64,000 nucleotides of DNA, from positions 19,501-83,500 of the forward strand of contig NZ_JBFAPC010000002.1 in NCBI RefSeq assembly GCF_040675535.1, written 5' to 3'. The position numbers were made by a program, and so were the translations under genes. Position 1 is the first letter of the stretch; every line of letters starts with the position of its first letter. Below, one piece after another: positions 19,736-28,318 of the stretch. Below the pieces are notes generated by a model. That model ran no database searches. It saw only the letters and a list, made by a program, of their open reading frames with translations, and was not told the origin of the DNA. This DNA is from Patulibacter sp040675535. Lineage in GTDB: Bacteria > Actinomycetota > Thermoleophilia > Solirubrobacterales > Solirubrobacteraceae.

Positions 19736-21930
19736 GCGGCAAGCGGCAGGGTCCGAAGGGGCGGAGCAAGGGACGGGGTCCCGGACCGAGCTCCAAGCGC
19801 CCGGCCGCCCCGCGCCCCGCGAGCAAGCGCCACGCGGGCGGGGAGCCGACGCCCCCCAACCGCGCGGCGCGGCGGGCCGCCCTGCAGCGCGAGGCGCGCG
19901 TCCCGACCGCGGAGGAGCGCGGCACGCCGGAGCGCACCCGCAACGGTCAGCCGGCGCTGCCCCGCGACGTCTGGCGGGACGAGTCGCACGTCGCCCCGGT
20001 CGTGGGCGTCCTGCGGCGCCGCGGCAAGGTCTTCGTCGCCGAGCCGCTGTTCCCCGACGGCGGCCGGCCCTCGCGGACGGTCACCGTCGAGAAGGGGGCC
20101 CGCGAGCTCGGCGAGGGCCGGATCGCCCTGTTCGCGCCCGCGGGCGGCGGACGGCGCTCCCGAGGCCACCGGGTGGTCCGCGAGATCGGCTCCCCGGACG
20201 TGGCCCGCGACGTCCTCGAGGCGCTGCTGCTGGACCGCGGCCTGCCGCGCCGGGTGGCCCGCGAGGTCGGCATGGAGGCCGAGGGCGTCGCCGGCGAGCT
20301 GGGCCCGGCCGCCCGTTGGGACGCCGGACCGCCCGCGCCGCCGCGCCGCGACCTGCGGACGCTGCCGACCTTCACGATCGACCCTTCCACGGCCCAGGAC
20401 TTCGACGACGCGATCAGCGCCGTGGCGGGGGACGACCCCGACGGGCCGGCCGGGACCGTCACGAACGGTCGGGAAGGTCGGGAAGCGGGATCCGGGGATC
20501 CTGGGGCGGGGTCGCGCGGCACCTCCGTGGCGGGCACCGGCGGCACGGCCGACGGTCCACCGATCCCGTCGGACGGGGTGCGGGTCTGGGTCCACATCGC
20601 CGACGTCGCGGCGTTCGTGCGGCCCGGCGGCGCGATCGACGGCGACGCGCGCTGGCGCGGCACCAGCGTCTACGTCCCCGGGACCGTCGAGCCGATGCTG
20701 CCGCCCGCGCTCTCCAACGACGCGTGCTCGCTCGTCCCGGGCGTCGACCGGCTCGCGGTGACCGTCCAGCTCGACCTCCGCGGCGGGACGGTCCTGCGCG
20801 CCGAGGTCTTCCGCTCCGTCATCCGCTCCGACGCCCGCCTGACCTACGAGCAGGTCGACCGCGTCTTCGGCGGCCAGGAACGCGCCGAGGACCCCTGGGG
20901 CCGGCCGCTGGACGTGGCCCGCCGGGTCGCCCTCGCCCTGCAGGACCGACGCGAGCAGACGACCAACGCCCTGGAGCTCGACACCGGGGAGCCCCAGTTC
21001 ACGTTCGACGACGCCGGCCACCCGACGGGCATCGTCGTCGAGCACGCGACCGAGTCGCACCGCCTGATCGAGCACCTGATGGTCACCGCCAACGAACAGG
21101 TGGCAAAGCTGCTGACCGAGTCGCGGACGCCGACGCTGCACCGCGTCCACGGGCTCCCGGAGCCGTCGTCGGTCGAGACGCTCGTCGAGCAGCTCGCGTC
21201 GCTCGGGATCACCCTGCCGTCGTCGCTCTGGGCGGGGGACGGCGGGGCGCGCGGGATCGCGTCGAAGGAGGACGCCTCCGCCGCCGTCGCGGAGCTCTCG
21301 CGCCGCGTCGACGCGCACGTGCGGAAGACCGGCCACGGCCGGGCGGGCCTGTCGTTCCTCGTGCTGCGGTCGCTCCAGCAGGCGCGCTACGAGCCCAAGG
21401 GGCTCGGCCACGCCGGCCTCGGGCTGCGGCACTACTGCCACTTCACGTCGCCGATCCGCCGCTATCCCGACCTGATCTCCCACCGGGCCGTGCTGTCGCT
21501 CGTCGGCGCGGGGGAGGACGCCCCGGCGGGCTCCTCCAGCCGCCTCGAGGAGCTCGGAATCTGGTGCTCCGCCACGGAGCGCGAGGCGATGCAGATCGAG
21601 CGGAACGCGGACGCCATCACGCGCGCCTTCCTGCTGCACCGCATCCTCTTCGAGCGCGGCTGGGACGCGGTCTTCCAGGGCGAGGTCTCCGGGCTCTCCG
21701 GTGGCGGCGCGTTCGTCCGCTTCGGCGGCGCGGGGCTGCCGGACGAGGCGTTCGAGGGCTTCCTGCCGGTCCGGCGGCTGCAGGACGACTGGTGGGACCT
21801 CGGCGAGCTCGGGACGATCCTCGCGGGCTCGCGGTCCGGCGCCACGATCAAGGTCGGCGACCCGGTCGAGGTGTCGGTCGAGCGCGTGGAGCCCGAGCGC
21901 GGCCGCGTGTCGCTGATCGCCGTCGGCTGA
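19732..21930 (+). CDS. rnr: RNase R / RNB-family 3'-5' exoribonuclease
   Basis: 732 residues. A basic N-terminal 60 residues precede the cold-shock regions. The RNB domain starts at IDPSTAQDFDDAIS (catalytic Asp cluster), then VWVHIADVAAFVRPGG, and ends with HYCHFTSPIRRYPDLISHRA. An S1-like C-terminus (residues about 640-732) completes it. Between the Asp cluster and VWVHIADV is an added Gly/Ser-rich stretch of about 45 residues not expected in RNase R. With SmpB and tmRNA close by, RNase R would degrade defective messages released by trans-translation. GTG start, overlapping the protease stop. Confidence 0.93.
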   Translation: MSGKRQGPKGRSKGRGPGPSSKRPAAPRPASKRHAGGEPTPPNRAARRAALQREARVPTAEERGTPERTRNGQPALPRDVWRDESHVAPVVGVLRRRGKVFVAEPLFPDGGRPSRTVTVEKGARELGEGRIALFAPAGGGRRSRGHRVVREIGSPDVARDVLEALLLDRGLPRRVAREVGMEAEGVAGELGPAARWDAGPPAPPRRDLRTLPTFTIDPSTAQDFDDAISAVAGDDPDGPAGTVTNGREGREAGSGDPGAGSRGTSVAGTGGTADGPPIPSDGVRVWVHIADVAAFVRPGGAIDGDARWRGTSVYVPGTVEPMLPPALSNDACSLVPGVDRLAVTVQLDLRGGTVLRAEVFRSVIRSDARLTYEQVDRVFGGQERAEDPWGRPLDVARRVALALQDRREQTTNALELDTGEPQFTFDDAGHPTGIVVEHATESHRLIEHLMVTANEQVAKLLTESRTPTLHRVHGLPEPSSVETLVEQLASLGITLPSSLWAGDGGARGIASKEDASAAVAELSRRVDAHVRKTGHGRAGLSFLVLRSLQQARYEPKGLGHAGLGLRHYCHFTSPIRRYPDLISHRAVLSLVGAGEDAPAGSSSRLEELGIWCSATEREAMQIERNADAITRAFLLHRILFERGWDAVFQGEVSGLSGGGAFVRFGGAGLPDEAFEGFLPVRRLQDDWWDLGELGTILAGSRSGATIKVGDPVEVSVERVEPERGRVSLIAVG

Positions 21931-22024
21931 CCGTCCGGCCGTCGAGGATCGAACCCGGTGGCGCGGACGCCGTGTCGCAGGCGAGCGACGGGGCGGGGGA
22001 CCCCGGCGGTACGCTCGCTGGTTC

Positions 22025-22504
22025 ATGGCGAAGGGCAAGAAGAAGAAGCCCTCGGAGGGCGACTACGGCTACAACCGGCAGGCGCGCTTCCGGTACGAGC
22101 TGCTCGACCGGCTGGAGTGCGGGATCGTCCTGACCGGCACCGAGGTCAAGTCGCTGCGCACCCACGGCTGCATGATGGGCGACGCCTACGTCGACGTCCG
22201 CCGCGAGGAGCTCTGGATCCAGAACCTCCGGATCGAGCCCTACGCCCCGGCCGCGCTGAACAACCACCTGCCGGACAAGCCGCGCAAGCTGCTCGCCCAC
22301 CGGCGGGAGATCGACCGCCTGCTCGGCCAGACGACGACCAACGGCCTGACCCTCGTTCCGACGCGGATCTACCCGAAGGACCGCCGGATCAAGGTCGAGA
22401 TCGCCCTGGCCCGCGGCAAGAACGTCGCCGACAAGCGCCAGGACATGAAGGAGCGGGACATGAACCGCGAGATGCAGCGGGCGCTGCGGGAGCGGAGTCG
22501 GTAG
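22025..22504 (+). CDS. smpB: SsrA-binding protein SmpB
   Basis: 159 residues, standard length. Conserved blocks are YGYNRQARFRYELLDRLECG, GTEVKSLR, GDAYVDVR, LWIQNLRIEPY and the basic C-terminal tail KRQDMKERDMNREMQRALRE, which enters the mRNA channel. SmpB delivers tmRNA to stalled ribosomes; ssrA itself lies 4.7 kb downstream. TACGCT at 22010-22015 is 9 nt upstream of the ATG, so it can be transcribed apart from rnr. A 66-bp repeat unit begins at its stop codon. Confidence 0.98.
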   Translation: MAKGKKKKPSEGDYGYNRQARFRYELLDRLECGIVLTGTEVKSLRTHGCMMGDAYVDVRREELWIQNLRIEPYAPAALNNHLPDKPRKLLAHRREIDRLLGQTTTNGLTLVPTRIYPKDRRIKVEIALARGKNVADKRQDMKERDMNREMQRALRERSR

Positions 22505-22571
22505 CGGGCCCCGACCCGAGCCTCTCGCGTACGGGGCCGCCTCGGACTGCGGCGAGGCTCGGCCCACCCGC
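22504..22571 (+). repeat. copy of the 66-bp intergenic palindromic repeat
   Basis: Starts GCGGGCCCCGACCCGAGC and ends GGCTCGGCCCACCCGC, 68 bp, with CGGACTGCGGCGAGGCTCGG in common with the other copies. It begins at the last base of smpB. Confidence 0.7.
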
Positions 22572-22631
22572 TGGGGCGCAAGATCGCCGAGCGCCGCGAG
22601 GTGCACGCCCCGGTCCGATAAGACCAGGTCC

Positions 22632-23285
22632 ATGAAGATCGGAATCATCGGAGCCGGCAACATCGGCGGGAACCTCGCACGCAGGCTCGGGCCGCTCGGC
22701 CACGAGGTGCGGATCGCGAACTCGCGCGGCCCGGAGACGCTGCCGGAGCTCGCGGCCGTCGACGGCGTGACGCCCGTGCTCGCCGCGGAGGCCGCCGAGG
22801 GGGCCGAGCTCGTGATCGTCACGATCCCGCTCGTCAACGTCGCGCAGCTGCCGGGCGACATCCTCGACGCGGCCGCGCCCGGCGCGGTCGTGATCGACAC
22901 GAACAACTACTACCCGCAGCAGCGCGACGGTCGGATCGCGGCCATCGAGGACGGGCAGACGGAGAGCCAGTACGTCGCCGAGCAGCTGGGCCGCCCGGTC
23001 GTCAAGGTCTTCAACGGCGTCTACTCCCAGCGGATCCTCGACGTCGGCGAGCCGGACGGCCCGCGCTTCGCGATCCCGGTCGCGGGCGACGACCCGGAGG
23101 CGAAGGTCGCGGTCTCGGCGATCGTCGCCGAACTCGGCTTCGAGCCGGTCGACGCCGGCGAGCTCGACGAGTCCTGGCGCCAGCAGCCCGGCTCCCCGAG
23201 CTACGGCCTGCAGGCCGACGCGGACGGCCTCCGCGAGGCGCTGGCGTCTGCCTCGCCGGAGCGCACCGCCGAGTGGAAGGCCTAG
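22632..23285 (+). CDS. NADPH-dependent F420 reductase-like NAD(P)-binding protein
   Basis: 217 residues. The N-terminus is a Rossmann dinucleotide site (MKIGIIGAGNIGGNLARRL) followed by IANSRGPETL, the basic/hydroxyl patch that favours NADPH. VIDTNNYYPQQRDG and VKVFNGVYSQRI match the F420:NADP oxidoreductase/NpdG-like family. The residues that contact F420 cannot be confirmed by eye, so it may be a general oxidoreductase. GATAAG at 22617-22622 lies 9 nt before the ATG. Its stop codon overlaps the convergent M3 peptidase stop by three bases. Confidence 0.8.
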   Translation: MKIGIIGAGNIGGNLARRLGPLGHEVRIANSRGPETLPELAAVDGVTPVLAAEAAEGAELVIVTIPLVNVAQLPGDILDAAAPGAVVIDTNNYYPQQRDGRIAAIEDGQTESQYVAEQLGRPVVKVFNGVYSQRILDVGEPDGPRFAIPVAGDDPEAKVAVSAIVAELGFEPVDAGELDESWRQQPGSPSYGLQADADGLREALASASPERTAEWKA

Positions 23286-25090
23286 ATCTTCCCGGCGTCG
23301 CGAGCGGCCTGCTCGGCCTGGTCGAGCTGGTCGCGGACGAGCGCCAGGCCGCTGCGCCAGAAGCCCTTGTCGGCGAGGTCGAGGCCGGCGATCGCGACGA
23401 GGTCCTCCGGGGACTTCGAGCCGCCGGTCCCGAGCAGCTCGAGGTACTTCGGTGCGAAGGACGGGCCCTCCTCGCGGTACTTCCCGTAGACGGACAGCGC
23501 CATCAGCTGGCCGTAGGCGTACGCGTAGACGTAGCCGGGGGTGCCGATGAAGTGGGGGACGTAGGACCACCAGGAGCGGTAGCCGTCGGTGATGTCGACG
23601 GCGTCGCCGAGCATCGCGGCCTGGCTCTCGTACCAGAGCTCCCCGAAGCGCTCGACGGACAGCTCGCCCTCCTCGCGGCGCGCGGTGTGCACGCCGTGCT
23701 CGAAGCGGTTCATGGCGGTCTGGCGGAAGATCGTGGCGATCGAGCCCTCGATCTGCTCGGCCAGCAGGCCGAGGCGCGCCTGGGGCTCCGTCGTCTGCTC
23801 GACGAGGCGGTCGAAGACGAGCGTCTCGCCGAAGACCGAGGCGGTCTCCGCCAGCGTCAGCGGCGTGGTCTGCTCGAACGGCCCGCGGCCGCGCGCGAGG
23901 TACGCGTGGATGCCGTGGCCGAGCTCGTGGGCGAGCGTCAGCACGTCGCGCCGGCGGCTCGTCCAGTTCAGCAGCACGTACGGGTGGTGGCTGGGCACCG
24001 TGTAGGCGCAGAACGCGCCGCCGCGCTTGCCGGGACGGACGGGGGCGTCGATCCAGCCCTCGTTCACGAACTTGCGCGCGACGTCGCCCATCTCCGTCGC
24101 GAAGGCGTCGAAGGAGGTGTAGACCATCTCGGTCGATTCCTCCCACGAGAACTCCTGCTCGTCGGCCTGCGACACCGACGCCATGCGGTCGTAGTCGGCG
24201 AGCTTGTCCACGCCGAGGATCTGGGCCTTCAGCTTGTACCAGCGCTGCGGCACGTCGTAGGCCTCCTGGACCGCGTCGACGAGCGCCTGGACGGACTCGT
24301 CGCTGGCCTCGTTGGCGAGGTTGCGGGACGCGATCCAGCTGGGGAAGGAGCGCAGGCGGTCCTCGACGGCCTTGTCCTGCAGCAGGGTGTTGAAGATGAA
24401 CGCGCGGGTGCGGAGGCCGGGCTCCAGCGCCTTGGTGACGGCCTCGGCGACCGTCTTGCGGGCCTCGCGGTCCGGGCTCGTGAGCTGGGACAGCGCCACG
24501 TCCAGCGGCACGGTCTGCGTCGCCCCGCCCTCGCCCGGCAGCTCCACCTCGATGACCGAGGTCAGCTCGTCGAACAGGCGGTCCCACGCGCCGCGGCTGG
24601 AGGACGACTTCTCCGCGAGGATCCGCTCCTCCGGCTCCGACAGCATGTGCGGCTTCTCCTTGCGGACCGTCCGCAGGTGGTGGCGCGCCTTCTCGATGCC
24701 GGGCGAGGAGAGGAGCTCCTCGGCGCGCGCGTCGTCCAGGGCGGTCCACTCGAGCTCGAAGAACAGGAGCTTCGTCTGGATGGCCGTGCCCCGCTCCTCG
24801 ACCGCGGCCAGCAGCGCGCCGTGCTCGGGCTTGGCGGTGTCCTCCGCGAACTTCAGCGACGCGTAGGAGCCGGCGCGGCCCACGAGGTCGGTCAGCTCGA
24901 CGAGCTCGCCGATCGCGGCGGCGAGGCCGGCGGCGTTGATCTCGGCGACCTTGCCCTGGTAGGCCGACGCGAACTCGTCCGCCTGGGCCTGGGCCTCGTC
25001 GAGCAGGCGCAGGACGCCGTCGGGACCCTCGCCGTGGACCAGCGTCTCCAGGTCCCAGGCGACGTCGGTGTGCTCCACGCTCGTGCTCAT
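23282..25090 (-). CDS. M3 family oligoendopeptidase (PepF-like)
   Basis: 602 residues, normal for oligoendopeptidase F. The zinc site HELGH is at residues 388-392 (LAHELGHGIHAYLA), with the third ligand Glu in ETASVFGET. The N-terminal helical domain begins WDLETLVHGEG. It cleaves short peptides in the cytoplasm. TAGGCT (25102-25097) ends 6 nt before the ATG, probably a leaderless start. The promoter is back-to-back with that of the GNAT gene at 25125, only 34 bp separating the two starts. Confidence 0.93.
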   Translation of the reverse strand: MSTSVEHTDVAWDLETLVHGEGPDGVLRLLDEAQAQADEFASAYQGKVAEINAAGLAAAIGELVELTDLVGRAGSYASLKFAEDTAKPEHGALLAAVEERGTAIQTKLLFFELEWTALDDARAEELLSSPGIEKARHHLRTVRKEKPHMLSEPEERILAEKSSSSRGAWDRLFDELTSVIEVELPGEGGATQTVPLDVALSQLTSPDREARKTVAEAVTKALEPGLRTRAFIFNTLLQDKAVEDRLRSFPSWIASRNLANEASDESVQALVDAVQEAYDVPQRWYKLKAQILGVDKLADYDRMASVSQADEQEFSWEESTEMVYTSFDAFATEMGDVARKFVNEGWIDAPVRPGKRGGAFCAYTVPSHHPYVLLNWTSRRRDVLTLAHELGHGIHAYLARGRGPFEQTTPLTLAETASVFGETLVFDRLVEQTTEPQARLGLLAEQIEGSIATIFRQTAMNRFEHGVHTARREEGELSVERFGELWYESQAAMLGDAVDITDGYRSWWSYVPHFIGTPGYVYAYAYGQLMALSVYGKYREEGPSFAPKYLELLGTGGSKSPEDLVAIAGLDLADKGFWRSGLALVRDQLDQAEQAARDAGKI

Positions 25091-25124
25091 GCGGGAAGCC
25101 TACGAGACCGCTACCGTCGCCGTG

Positions 25125-25850
25125 ATGGAGCCGGACCCCGACGCCGCGTCCGGCGCCGCCCGACGCCCCGGCGCGTTCCCGGGGATCGCCCCGGCGCAGC
25201 TGCGCACCGAGCGCCTCCTGCTCCGCGGCTGGCGCCCCGCGGACCGCGAGCCGTTCGCCGCGATGAACGCCGACCCGGACGTGATGCGCTGGATCGCGTC
25301 GGGGGTCCTCGACCCCGTCACGAGCGACGCGCTGCGCGCTCGGCTGCGGCGGGAGTGGCTGCGCAGCGGGCGCGGGGTGTGGGCGGTGGAGCGCGGCGAG
25401 GACGGGGCGTTCCTCGGCTTCTGCGGCCTGACGGCGCCGGCCTGGGGCGGCCCGCGGTCGGCCACGGGCGACGTCGAGGTCGGCTGGCGCCTGGCCCGCG
25501 ACGCGTGGGGGTACGGCTACGCCAGCGAGGCGGCCGCCGCGGCCCTCCGGGTCGCCTGGGACGACCTGGGGCTGCAGAGCGCCGTCGCGCTGGTCCATCC
25601 CGACAACGAGCGCTCGCTGGGGGTGGGGGAGCGGCTCGGGATGCGCGTGGTCGGCACGACCCGCCACCGGGCGAGCGGCTGGGAGGTCCTCGTCCTGCGC
25701 GCGACGCGGCCCGCCGGGCCGCAGGCCCCGGCGTCCGACGGCGCCCGGCCGTCGCAGGGCGCGCCGGATCTCCGGCCGGGGACGGTGGCCCGGGCGGACG
25801 ACGCGGCCGCAACGGCACCGGCCGACCGGTCCGGGAAGATGTCGGCGTGA
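25125..25850 (+). CDS. GNAT family N-acetyltransferase
   Basis: 241 residues. RTERLLLRGWRPADREPF opens the RimJ/RimL-type GNAT fold. ATGDVEVGWRLARDAWGYGYASEA carries the acetyl-CoA-binding region, and LVHPDNERSLGVGERLGMR the last conserved block. A disordered Ala/Pro-rich tail of about 50 residues follows. The substrate is unknown. TACCGT at 25112-25117 is 7 nt before the ATG (a GTG at 25122 is also possible). Its stop overlaps the next gene's GTG start, so it is co-translated with the membrane protein. Confidence 0.85.
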   Translation: MEPDPDAASGAARRPGAFPGIAPAQLRTERLLLRGWRPADREPFAAMNADPDVMRWIASGVLDPVTSDALRARLRREWLRSGRGVWAVERGEDGAFLGFCGLTAPAWGGPRSATGDVEVGWRLARDAWGYGYASEAAAAALRVAWDDLGLQSAVALVHPDNERSLGVGERLGMRVVGTTRHRASGWEVLVLRATRPAGPQAPASDGARPSQGAPDLRPGTVARADDAAATAPADRSGKMSA

Positions 25851-27058
25851 GCACCGAGGGACACGGCCCAGGCGGCCCCGGCCATCCGGCGCAGCGGGTC
25901 TCCCTCGAGCGCCTGAGCCTCACCGCGCTGCGGCTGGGTGTCATCGGCGTCGTCGGCTACGGGCTGCTGCTCGTCTGGGGCAAGCTCCAGTTCATCCTGC
26001 TGCCGTTCTGCGTGGCGGTGCTGCTCGCGGCGCTGCTGACGCCGGTGGCGGCGTTCCTCCACACGAAGCTGCGGTTCCCGCGCTTCCTCTCGGCGATCTC
26101 CACCGTGGTGCTGCTGATCGTCGTGGTCGCGGGGCTGCTGACGCTGGTGGCCCCGGACATCGTCAGCCAGGCCGAGGACATCTCCAAGCAGGTGGAGAAG
26201 GGCATCAAGCAGCTGCCCAACGTCCTGCACGACCTGGGCCTGAAGGACCAGGACATCCAGAAGTACTCCCGGGACCTGACGAAGAAGCTCCAGGACTCGA
26301 TCGGCGAGATCGGCGGCCAGCTCGGCAACGGCGTGATCTCGGCCGCGCAGGGCGTCGTCAACGTCGCCGCCAGCATCTTCCTGGCGATCATCATGCTCAT
26401 CTACCTGTTGATCGACGGGACGGGCTTCTGGCGCGGGTTCCTGCGCTTCGCGCCCGCCGATCGCCGCGTCTCCTGGCACGACGGCGGCCGCCGCGCCTGG
26501 ACCGCGATCACCCAGTACGTGCGCTCGCAGGTCATCGTCGCGGTGATCGACGGCGTGGGCATCGCCGTCGGCCTGACGATCATCGGGGTCCCGCTCGCGG
26601 TGCCGCTGGGCGTCCTGACGTTCGTCGTCGCGTTCATCCCGTACGTCGGCGCGATCGTGGCCGGCCTCGCGGCGATCCTCGTGGCGCTGTCGACGAAGGG
26701 CCTCGAGGGCGCCATCGGCGCGCTCGTGGTGGCCCTGGTGGTGCAGCAGATCGAGGGCAACGTCCTGCAGCCGATCCTCATCGGGCGGTCCGTGCGGCTG
26801 CACCCGATGACGGTGCTGCTCGGCGTCGGCGCCGGCAGCGCGCTGCTCGGCCTGGCGGGCGCGTTCCTCGCCACGCCGGTGATCGCCGGCGTCGCCGCCG
26901 CGGCGGGCTGGCTCGACGACGCCGAGGAGCTGGACGGGCCGATACCGGAGGAGATAGCACCGCCCGAGAGGGACCCCCTGGGGTCCCCGGGCGACGCGGT
27001 CGAGGCCCCGGGGGATTCCGAGGAGTTCCCGGCGGCCGGCGGAGAGCAGACGGACTGA
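25847..27058 (+). CDS. AI-2E/PerM family transporter
   Basis: 403 residues with about eight membrane segments: two N-terminal pairs, an amphipathic middle region (DIVSQAEDISKQVEKGIKQL), then the family block IIGVPLAVPLGVLTFVVAFI and GNVLQPILIGRSVRLHP near the end. The 60-residue acidic/Pro-rich tail is cytoplasmic. The family was named for autoinducer-2 export, but many members exchange ions, so the cargo is not known. GTG start overlapping the GNAT stop (GTGA). The 143-bp gap to ssrA holds the ssrA promoter. Confidence 0.9.
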   Translation: MSTEGHGPGGPGHPAQRVSLERLSLTALRLGVIGVVGYGLLLVWGKLQFILLPFCVAVLLAALLTPVAAFLHTKLRFPRFLSAISTVVLLIVVVAGLLTLVAPDIVSQAEDISKQVEKGIKQLPNVLHDLGLKDQDIQKYSRDLTKKLQDSIGEIGGQLGNGVISAAQGVVNVAASIFLAIIMLIYLLIDGTGFWRGFLRFAPADRRVSWHDGGRRAWTAITQYVRSQVIVAVIDGVGIAVGLTIIGVPLAVPLGVLTFVVAFIPYVGAIVAGLAAILVALSTKGLEGAIGALVVALVVQQIEGNVLQPILIGRSVRLHPMTVLLGVGAGSALLGLAGAFLATPVIAGVAAAAGWLDDAEELDGPIPEEIAPPERDPLGSPGDAVEAPGDSEEFPAAGGEQTD

Positions 27059-27163
27059 TGTCGCGGGCCGCCCCTTCGCGCGCCCCCGTTCGGAGCTGAG
27101 ACGGCCGGCGCCGACGAGGCGCGGTCGGGCCCCGGGGCGGTCGAGCGGCGGGGTGGATCGCGC

Positions 27164-27169
27164 TACACT
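27164..27169 (+). promoter_or_regulatory. -10 box of ssrA
   Basis: TACACT lies 33 nt upstream of the mature tmRNA 5' end, leaving room for a short leader removed by processing. No clear -35 hexamer is visible. Confidence 0.55.
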
Positions 27170-27201
27170 GGGACTTCGTCCGCAGGTCGGGCGACACCTC
27201 C

Positions 27202-27569
27202 GGGGGCGACAGGCTTCGACGCGGTCGGTTCGCGGGGGTGATTGCGAGCCGAGGTGGGGGAGGCCTCGTTAAACACCCCCACAACACACACATGCGGACT
27301 CTCACGAGTACGCCCTCGCTGCCTAGCACACACTAGGTAGGTGAGGTATCGGGCCCTGTTCGCCGGCGGTGGGGGTTCCCGGTATCAACTCAGCCGGATC
27401 ACCTTGCGCGGACGCCCTCGTCGCGCCGGGGACACTTCAGGAGGGCTGGCGCTTCGGACGTGGGTCGACGGGACCGACGGAGCGTGAGATCCAGATACGC
27501 CGACTACGCTCGTAGACGTCGCCCTTGGCGCGGTCGCGGACGCGGGTTCAACTCCCGCCGTCTCCACCA
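27202..27569 (+). ncRNA. ssrA: transfer-messenger RNA (tmRNA)
   Basis: 368 nt. The 5' end GGGGGCGACAGGCTTCGAC and the 3' end GGTTCAACTCCCGCC..TCCACCA are the tRNA-like halves; GGGGGCG pairs with CGTCTCC to form the acceptor stem, and CCA is encoded. The tag reading frame starts at GCG (27294) and encodes ADSHEYALAA, then TAG (27324-27326). This resembles the mycobacterial type of tag but is shorter. The RNA rescues stalled ribosomes with SmpB. Its 3' end is a common integration site, and the sequence changes character directly after it. Confidence 0.97.
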
Positions 27570-27849
27570 TAGAAGCGAAGTTCGAACCGGCGTCCCCGAA
27601 GAAGGGGGCGCCGGTTTGCGTTTCGCGGCCGTTCTCGGCGTTCATGCGACCCAGGACGGCTTCCGGGGTGTTGCGGGCGCGAGTCGGGCTGTCGGAGCCG
27701 TCTGGGCGCTGCAAATAGGCGGAGAACGGGGCCTTGAGCGGCGCCCGGCGGACGCGTTCGTTGTCGATCTCGATCCGTTCGAAGTGCGCCTGGTTGAAGA
27801 GGCGGCGGACCTGGGCCTTGGCTCGGCAGTAGGCCTGCCGGGCAATGCA
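27570..27849 (-). pseudogene. C-terminal remnant of a large serine recombinase
   Basis: Read on the minus strand from 27849, after an in-frame TAG, the frame gives ARQAYCRAKAQVRRLFNQ, then AHFERIEIDNERVRR and APLKAPFSAYLQ. I read this as the C-terminal tail of a large serine recombinase. It continues into an MVETAGVEPAS-like tail across the tmRNA 3' end. No start and no catalytic domain is present. An integrase remnant at ssrA fits an old integration event. Identification is from the general look of the tail, not a search. Confidence 0.5.
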
Positions 27850-28318
27850 CTAGTCCCCGACAGCGAGCGCTGGGAGGCGCTCAAGTGCGTCTGGATCTTC
27901 TGGGCCAGTGCGCAGCTCACTGACGACCAGGTCGACGCGACCGGCAACGCCTGGGCAATCCAGCTACGGCAGAACGACGAAAGCCGCCTCGGGCGTTCAC
28001 CCAAGCAGCGCCGGAGAACCCAAGAAGCGCCTGCGGCCACTGGCTGCAGGCGGGTGAGGAGTTCATCGCGTTGATCGACGAGGACGGGTACCGGGTGGCG
28101 GACTGGTACCGGGAGCGGGCGTAGTGGCGTTCAAAGGATGCGTCTTCCACAGCATCCAAGGAGAACGAAGCGTGCCGCGGGCGAGGGTCAACGTGCTACA
28201 CATGGCAGCCCAGCCATGTATGGCTGCTGTTGGCCTGCCAATGGAGGTCGCGTCCTGTGGAGTCAGCAGCGCGAGTCTTGGATCTCGAGACTAGACTGGG
28301 GACACGAGTGCCTGTGAC
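27850..28318. other. gene-poor stretch with degraded coding sequence
   Basis: No convincing intact gene. On the plus strand at about 28040-28124 a short frame ending FIALIDEDGYRVADWYRERA looks like the C-terminus of a lost gene, with stops and frame changes upstream. CAGCCAT/ATGGCTG (28211-28226) forms a small inverted repeat after the minus-strand operon and could end it. Confidence 0.4.

Noticed and set aside
22632..25090. Overlapping convergent stop codons at 23282-23285
   Set aside because: Real but common in compact genomes; no further significance.
28184..28300. Small plus-strand frame starting GTG with AAGGAG upstream (about 40 codons)
   Set aside because: No family similarity, atypical amino acid mix and lies in degraded DNA; not supported as a gene.
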